Shown here: positions 39,567 through 42,775 of the stretch, in pieces
How the letters are laid out: the number at the start of each line of letters is the position of its first letter
Numbering within the stretch: the first letter of the stretch is position 1
Source: Clostridia bacterium
GTDB taxonomy: Bacteria > Bacillota > Clostridia > Christensenellales > Aristaeellaceae
Length of the DNA stretch: 42,775 nucleotides
Direction: 5' to 3'
NCBI GenBank assembly: GCA_017615475.1
Contig: JAGAAC010000037.1
Location: forward strand, 1 to 42,775
Made by a program: the position numbers and the translations under genes
The notes under the pieces: model-generated
What the model saw: only the letters and a program-made list of their open reading frames with translations
Told to the model about the DNA's origin: nothing
The model's database searches: none

Positions 39567-40925
39567 ATGAGCTTTCCCAAGGATTTTATCTGCGGCACAG
39601 CGACTGCCTCTTTTCAGATTGAAGGCGCATGGGATGAAGACGGGAAAAGCCCGAGCGTCTGGGATGAATTCTGCGAACAGCCCGGAGCGATCAGCGATCA
39701 CTCCAACGGGCGGACTGCCTGTGACCATTATCACCGGTTCCGGGAGGATGTGGCCCTGATGGCGGACCGCGGCATCCGGAACTACCGGTTTTCTGTTTCC
39801 TGGCCCCGGATCCTGCCGGAAGGAACGGGAAAGGTTAACGAAGCGGGTGTTTCCTTTTATAACGAACTGATTGACTGCCTGCTGGAACACGGTATCCGTC
39901 CCTGGATGACAATCTATCACTGGGACCTGCCCGCCTGCCTGGAACGGAAAGGCGGCTGGGTGAACCCGCAGATTCCGGAATGGTTTGCGGAGTATACCGG
40001 AGTCCTGGCAGACCGTTTCGGGGATCGGGTGAAGGACTTCTTTACGATCAACGAGCCCCAGTGCATTATCGGCCTGGGCTATATGACCGGCGGTTTTGCG
40101 CCGGGCCTGAAGCTGGAACTGAAGGACCAGGTAACAGCCTGCCATAACCTGCTGAAGAGCCACGGCCGCGCCTGTCAGGTGCTTCGGGAAAAGGTGAAAG
40201 GTGTCCGTATCGGCTATGCTCCCTGCGGCGCGTCGGTGATTCCGAAAGACGAGAACAATCCGGCGGATGTGGAAGCGGCGCGCAAGGCATATTTTACCGT
40301 GGAGAAAAACAGCCCTTCCTTTTCAGTAGCCTGGTTCAGTGATCCTGTGGTACTGGGAACCTATCCGGCGGACGGGCTGGAGTATTTCGGTCAGTACCTG
40401 CCCGAAGGCTGGCAGGAGGATATGAAGCTGATCTGCCAGAAGCTGGACTACTATGCCCAGAATCTCTATGAAGGCCGGGAAGTCCGGGCCGCGGAAAACG
40501 AAACCGGATGGGAAGATGTGCCTTATCCTGCCGGGCATCCCCGCACCGCCTGCGGCTGGCCTGTGACACCCCGGATGCTGTACTGGGCGCCGCGTTACCT
40601 GACGGAGCGGTATAAGCTGCCCATCATTATTACGGAGAACGGAATGTCCTCCCATGACTGGGTGATGCCGGACGGGAAAGTGCATGACCCGCACCGGATT
40701 GATTTCCTTCACCGGTATCTCCGGGAACTGCGGAGGGCGGTTGAAGACGGCGTGGATGTCCGCGGTTATTTCTGCTGGAGCCTGATGGACAATTTTGAGT
40801 GGGCCAGGGGCTATTCTGAGCGTTTCGGCCTGGTGTATGTCGACTACACCACCGGTGAGCGCATTCCCAAGGACAGTTTTGACTGGTTCGCTGAAACGGT
40901 CCGGACCAACGGAGAAAACCTGTAA
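39567..40925 (+). CDS. GH1 beta-glucosidase / 6-phospho-beta-glucosidase family enzyme
   Basis: The 452-aa TIM-barrel retaining glycosidase hydrolyses beta-glucosides. It has the N-terminal FICGTATASFQIEGAWDEDGKSPSVWDEF signature, RFSVSWPRILP, IYHWDLPACLERKGGW, acid/base Glu near 163 in TINEPQ and the nucleophile Glu near 357 in IIITENGM, with the C-terminal SLMDNFEWARGYSERFGLVYVDY. No signal peptide, hence cytoplasmic. Uptake here is by ABC importers and not PTS, which favours action on unphosphorylated substrates. The start ATG 39567 follows AAAGGAGAA. It has its own promoter and operator. Confidence 0.95.
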   Translation: MSFPKDFICGTATASFQIEGAWDEDGKSPSVWDEFCEQPGAISDHSNGRTACDHYHRFREDVALMADRGIRNYRFSVSWPRILPEGTGKVNEAGVSFYNELIDCLLEHGIRPWMTIYHWDLPACLERKGGWVNPQIPEWFAEYTGVLADRFGDRVKDFFTINEPQCIIGLGYMTGGFAPGLKLELKDQVTACHNLLKSHGRACQVLREKVKGVRIGYAPCGASVIPKDENNPADVEAARKAYFTVEKNSPSFSVAWFSDPVVLGTYPADGLEYFGQYLPEGWQEDMKLICQKLDYYAQNLYEGREVRAAENETGWEDVPYPAGHPRTACGWPVTPRMLYWAPRYLTERYKLPIIITENGMSSHDWVMPDGKVHDPHRIDFLHRYLRELRRAVEDGVDVRGYFCWSLMDNFEWARGYSERFGLVYVDYTTGERIPKDSFDWFAETVRTNGENL

Positions 40926-40936
40926 GCAGCATAGAG

Positions 40937-40966
40937 AACCCCTTCCCGGCATCCAGGGAAGGGGTT
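40937..40966 (+). terminator. Terminator between GH1 and the isomerase-family gene
   Basis: AACCCCTTCCC (40937-40947) and GGGAAGGGGTT (40956-40966), perfect 11-bp stem with an 8-nt loop, followed by GTTTTC. It lies between converging genes. Confidence 0.75.
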
Positions 40967-40984
40967 GTTTTCTGCCTGCGGGAT

Positions 40985-41815
40985 TCAGATCCTGATGCCT
41001 GCCTCGGCGGCTTTTCCGGCCACATAGTCATAGGCACGGCGGTATTCCTCAAAGGTGGTCATGTGCTCCAGGAGAACCGGGGCATCCGAGGGGAGATACC
41101 GGTCGATGATTTTCAGGACCCGGACAAAATCCAGGGCGCCTTCTCCCGGGGAGCATTCTTCCAGCACGGTGGTCAGCCGCATCAGGTCCATCCGGGAGTC
41201 CTTCAGGTGGGTGCTTTTGATATAGGGCCCCAGCAGGCGGAAGCATTCTTCAATAAAACCTTCCGCATTCAGGAAGCGCCTCGGGCAGTTGATCATATTC
41301 ACAAAATCCATATGGACCGCGAACTGCTCCCGGTCCACATCCTTCATCAGCTGAAGACAGGTTTCCGGGCTGTCCGGGAGCATCCAGGGCATCGGTTCCA
41401 GGCAGTAAAAGGTGTTTTTCGGCCGGGCTGTATCGATGATTTCCCGGATGGAGGCGATCAGCCTGTCATACATGGCTTGTGTGAAATTGCCCCGGTCCGC
41501 CGCGTCCCAGCCGGCGGTGCTCTCCGTGCCGGCAATGTTGACGCAGCAGGGGATGGACAGCTCATCAGCCAGCCGCAGCTGGCGGACAGCATATTCCAGG
41601 TTGGCCCGGCCGTCAGCCGGATCAAACACATTCTTCCATACGCCCACTTCCGCGAGGAGCACATCATGCTTTTCCGCGATCCGGAGGAACCTTTTGATTT
41701 CGTCCGCGGGTGTTTCACAGGTAAAAGGCGCGGTGATTGCCCGGAAGCCGGACGCCGCCAGTTTCTCTTCCCATTCAGCGGGATTGTCGCAGCATACTGT
41801 TCCGCCTAAACGCAT
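40985..41815 (-). CDS. Sugar phosphate isomerase/epimerase (AP endonuclease 2 superfamily)
   Basis: The 276-aa protein is a TIM-barrel of the xylose-isomerase-like superfamily. Likely metal ligands are in CLEPMPW (Glu near 150), VHMDFVNM (Asp near 183), THLKDSRM (His near 215) and LLEHM near the C-terminus. Members isomerise or epimerise sugars, sugar phosphates or inositols; the substrate here is unknown. I set the start at ATG 41815 because GGAAAGG sits 9 nt before it but directly touches the other ATG at 41824. It converges with GH1 and may belong to the sugar locus functionally. Confidence 0.8.
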   Translation of the reverse strand: MRLGGTVCCDNPAEWEEKLAASGFRAITAPFTCETPADEIKRFLRIAEKHDVLLAEVGVWKNVFDPADGRANLEYAVRQLRLADELSIPCCVNIAGTESTAGWDAADRGNFTQAMYDRLIASIREIIDTARPKNTFYCLEPMPWMLPDSPETCLQLMKDVDREQFAVHMDFVNMINCPRRFLNAEGFIEECFRLLGPYIKSTHLKDSRMDLMRLTTVLEECSPGEGALDFVRVLKIIDRYLPSDAPVLLEHMTTFEEYRRAYDYVAGKAAEAGIRI

Positions 41816-41907
41816 GAGTTTCATCCTTTCCGGTGTTGTATGATGCCTGTTCCGACAGAATTATGATACCCGGAGTATATCACAGATACCGGGCGGTGAA
41901 AAGAAAA

Positions 41908-41931
41908 TCCCCCGTTCAGGCGAACGGGGGA
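41908..41931 (-). terminator. Terminator of the feoB operon
   Basis: CCCCCGTT and AACGGGGG arms with a 6-nt loop, followed on the minus strand by GATTTTCTTTTC. It ends the operon that contains FeoB and the small Cys-rich protein. Confidence 0.75.
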
Positions 41932-41948
41932 TGAATATACGGAAAAGC

Positions 41949-42110
41949 TTACCGCGGGCTGCCTGTTCCGGTTTTGCAGAGGCCGCAGCTTTCGCAGCTG
42001 CATCCGCAGCAGCTGCTTTTTCCGGACGCTTTCCTTTTCCGTGCAGCGAGGAAAGCGAAAGCAGCGATGCCGGCGATTGCCAGCAGGATCAGGATATCCC
42101 AGAAATTCAT
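41949..42110 (-). CDS. FeoB-associated Cys-rich membrane protein
   Basis: This 53-aa protein has one N-terminal membrane helix (FWDILILLAIAGIAAFAFLAA), a basic stretch (RKRK), and a Cys cluster SSCCGCSCESCGLC near the C-terminus. It fits the FeoB_associated family (PF12669), small proteins found directly after feoB in Clostridia, probably helping ferrous iron uptake as FeoC-like or metal-binding partners. The start is ATG 42110 with GAGGAGG upstream; the gap to the feoB stop is 13 nt. The cluster may bind iron or another metal. Confidence 0.88.
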   Translation of the reverse strand: MNFWDILILLAIAGIAAFAFLAARKRKASGKSSCCGCSCESCGLCKTGTGSPR

Positions 42111-42123
42111 AAGCAGATCCTCC

Positions 42124-42775
42124 TCAGAATAACAGGCCGACCAGCCGGATGATCAGCGCGGCAACCCAGGCAACGGCACACTGCCAGAGCACCACGCCCA
42201 GGGCCCATTTCCGGCCCATTTCCCGGCGGATGGCGGCGATGGCGGCAACGCAGGGGGTATACAGCAGGCTGAAGGCCAGCATGGAAGCCGCGGTCAGGGA
42301 GCCGAGCGCTGCGAGGCTGCCGCCGAAGAGAGTTTCCATAACGGATACCACGCTTTCCTTGGCCATAAAGCCGCTGATCAGCGAGGTAACAATGCGCCAG
42401 TCACCCAGGCCGACAGGCTTCATCACGGGAACCAGCAGACCGGCAACAGCGGCAAGGATGCTCTCATGGGAATCGGTGACCAGGTTCAGTTTGAAATCAA
42501 AGCTCTTCAGGAACCAGACCACGATGGTGGCAATCAGGATGACGGAGAAGGCACGGTGCAGGAAATCCTTGGTTTTTTCCCACAGCAGCTGTGCCACGTT
42601 CCGGGGGCTGGGGAGACGGTAGTTCGGCAGTTCCATCACAAAGGGAACCGCTTCTCCCCGGAATAATGTGTTCTTGAACAGGAATGCCGCGGCAATACCG
42701 GTCAGGATGCCCAGCAGGTACAGCCCGGTGATAATCAGCCAGCCGTACTGCGGGAAGAAGGCACTGACGAAGAAA
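42124..42775 (-). CDS. feoB: Ferrous iron transport protein B, C-terminal part (5' end outside window)
   Basis: The last 217 residues of FeoB are present, covering the end of the membrane part: FVSAFFPQYGWLIITGLYLLGILTGIAAAFLF, then VMELPNYRLPSPRNVAQLLWEKTKDFLHRAF, IATIVVWFLKSF, DWRIVTSLISGFMAKESVVSVME (the conserved Gate-type GFxAKE segment), a CVAAI motif (YTPCVAAIAAIRREMG), and the last helix. The N-terminal G-protein domain lies beyond the window. The frame is open to the window edge; the Met at 42639 is internal. FeoB imports Fe2+. Confidence 0.96.
   Translation of the reverse strand, partial: FFVSAFFPQYGWLIITGLYLLGILTGIAAAFLFKNTLFRGEAVPFVMELPNYRLPSPRNVAQLLWEKTKDFLHRAFSVILIATIVVWFLKSFDFKLNLVTDSHESILAAVAGLLVPVMKPVGLGDWRIVTSLISGFMAKESVVSVMETLFGGSLAALGSLTAASMLAFSLLYTPCVAAIAAIRREMGRKWALGVVLWQCAVAWVAALIIRLVGLLF

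Noticed and set aside
1-42775. tRNA, rRNA, CRISPR arrays, transposases, phage genes
   Set aside because: None seen on reading both strands; short repeats present are intergenic palindromes without spacers or transposase.

Overview
The window is a chromosomal segment of a moderately GC-rich Gram-positive bacterium, most likely a gut or rumen clostridial lineage (Christensenellales-like; this placement is inference from gene families and style, not from a marker gene). It is bacterial, densely coded, with strong AGGAGG ribosome sites, SpoIID and RarA proteins, clostridial-type GH3 and GH1 glucosidases and family-1 sugar-binding proteins.

Region 1 (1-6946) is a de novo pyrimidine operon: carB (5' end outside), pyrK, pyrD, pyrF, pyrE, pyrB, pyrI. 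Together they run from carbamoyl phosphate to UMP, except that carA and pyrC are not in view. A strong terminator at about 7000-7034 closes it. Region 2 (7068-19911) is a purine operon from its own promoter: purE, a purF paralogue whose glutaminase nucleophile is replaced by Gly, purM, purN, a PurO-type IMP cyclohydrolase, a stand-alone AICAR transformylase, purD, single-chain purL, then fhs, which makes the 10-formyl-THF used by the two formyl transfer steps. purC, purB and purK are absent. The gaps in these two regions carry a distinctive pattern: inverted copies of gene ends that make stop-codon hairpins, followed by AT-rich CAATGMAKAAT / AATTCATAATT repeats.

Region 3 (19930-28964) is mixed. 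It holds a minus-strand two-component pair (membrane histidine kinase and NarL-type regulator), a structured non-coding RNA of about 295 nt with its own promoter and terminator (candidate raiA-type RNA) ahead of a PHP phosphoesterase, a minus-strand rarA-spoIID-like pair, a MATE exporter and a histidine phosphatase.

Region 4 (29053-40966) is a beta-glucoside utilisation locus: GH3 beta-glucosidase, a small secreted protein of unknown function, two complete binding-protein/permease sets of the CUT1 sugar ABC type without any ATPase, and a GH1 beta-glucosidase. Several promoters here carry a shared AAACGTT-centred, LacI-family-like operator, so the locus looks like one regulon whose repressor lies elsewhere. 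Region 5 (40985-42775) contains, on the minus strand, a sugar phosphate isomerase/epimerase-family protein, then a FeoB-associated Cys-rich small protein and the C-terminal part of the ferrous iron transporter FeoB, cut by the window end.

No tRNA, rRNA, CRISPR array, insertion sequence or phage gene was recognised.
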